This document shows, piece after piece, positions 63,852 to 64,000 of a stretch of 64,000 bases of DNA. The DNA lies in the NCBI GenBank assembly GCA_903840165.1, contig CAIMEY010000115.1, forward strand, positions 16,911 through 80,910, given 5' to 3'. A program made the translations under genes and the position numbers. This DNA comes from an uncultured Myxococcales bacterium (GTDB taxonomy: Bacteria; Myxococcota_A; UBA9042). Position 1 is the stretch's first letter, and the number at the start of each line of letters is the position of its first letter. The notes below the pieces were generated by a model. That model saw only the letters and a program-made list of their open reading frames with translations. It had not been told where the DNA came from and made no database searches.

Positions 63852-64000
63852 CTACGTCGACGCCACCACCGCCCCAGCATCGACCGCCGGCTCGAACAGG
63901 CCCGGTTGTTTCGCATCGCCGACCAGCCACGGTGCGACCGGCGCGAAGCTGTGCCAGGGGAAGTGGGGGGCGCCACGCCGGCCCTCACGGTACGCCTCGG
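63852..64000 (-). CDS. C-terminal end of an unidentified protein (runs off the window)
   Basis: The minus-strand frame starting at 63998 is open for 48 codons, then TAG at 63854-63852. The peptide includes HFPWHSFAPVAPWLVGDAK and QPGLFEPAVDAGAVVAST. The composition looks protein-like, but the family is unknown and no start is in the window. Treat as a possible gene end. Confidence 0.4.
   Translation of the reverse strand, partial: EAYREGRRGAPHFPWHSFAPVAPWLVGDAKQPGLFEPAVDAGAVVAST

Noticed and set aside
1..64000. tRNA, rRNA, CRISPR arrays, transposases or phage genes
   Set aside because: No clover-leaf T-loop sequence, rRNA motif, regularly spaced repeat or mobile-element protein was recognised on either strand.

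Overview
The window is a GC-rich chromosomal segment, most likely from a member of the Myxococcota (or a related deltaproteobacterium-like lineage). That reading rests on several family signatures: large cysteine-rich surface lipoproteins built from CDDGNPCT-type repeats, a MopE-type (CNGxDDDCNG) lipoprotein, two paralogous outer-membrane beta-barrels of the type common in myxobacteria, a Hanks-type Ser/Thr kinase, a MYXO-CTERM-like C-terminal anchor, and short operons mixed with long secreted proteins. No rRNA, tRNA, CRISPR array, transposase or phage gene was seen. Species assignment is not possible from the sequence alone.

Layout. 1-2.0 kb: 3' part of a lipoprotein gene cut by the window edge. 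2.2-10.2 kb: a minor-pilin operon on the minus strand (fimT/gspH-like, pilV-, pilW-, pilX-like, pilY1-like, small lipoprotein), preceded by two TTGCGCAA palindromes 31 bp apart. 10.3-13.1 kb: two different ATP-grasp proteins. 13.3-17.4 kb: a TraB/GumN-family protein, an M49-like metallopeptidase lipoprotein and a cupin-thioesterase fusion. 17.4-21.4 kb: lepB-pyrR-pyrB-pyrC', translationally coupled, in which the dihydroorotase has lost its metal ligands. 21.7-26.2 kb: a 1491-residue cysteine-rich lipoprotein. 26.8-29.5 kb: zapA-fau, a structured leader, a small unknown protein and moaA. 29.5-34.5 kb: rhomboid protease, Ser/Thr kinase, rpoZ, lytic transglycosylase. 34.9-36.8 kb: HEAT-like protein, greA, tsaE. 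36.8-43 kb: a degenerate C39-like lipoprotein, a DUF2225-like secreted protein, an anchored surface protein, galU and two outer-membrane barrels. 43-47.3 kb: a tight minus-strand operon mtnP-pfkB-psd-exonuclease-CYTH. 47.4-51.8 kb: PilZ protein, archaeal-type valS and a decayed permease. 52.2-62 kb: MopE/glycine-rich lipoprotein, then a beta-barrel protein and a tripartite RND efflux operon. 62-63.7 kb: an unusual SDR protein. A partial reading frame runs off the right edge.

Most genes are housekeeping or envelope functions. The most unusual non-gene signal is a dispersed short repeat with the core AAGGGCTCCT (10 exact copies plus 3 near copies), usually preceded by GTTTACTC-like sequence and an A/T-rich stretch. 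It is absent from 1-27 kb and dense from 49.8 to 63.8 kb, lying both between genes and inside genes. Its role is unknown; a DNA-uptake-type word, a 3'-UTR element or a small mobile repeat are all possible. Other points of interest are mutually exclusive helices upstream of a small gene next to zapA-fau, and several proteins that keep a family fold but have lost the catalytic residues (pyrC', the C39-like lipoprotein, the SDR protein).
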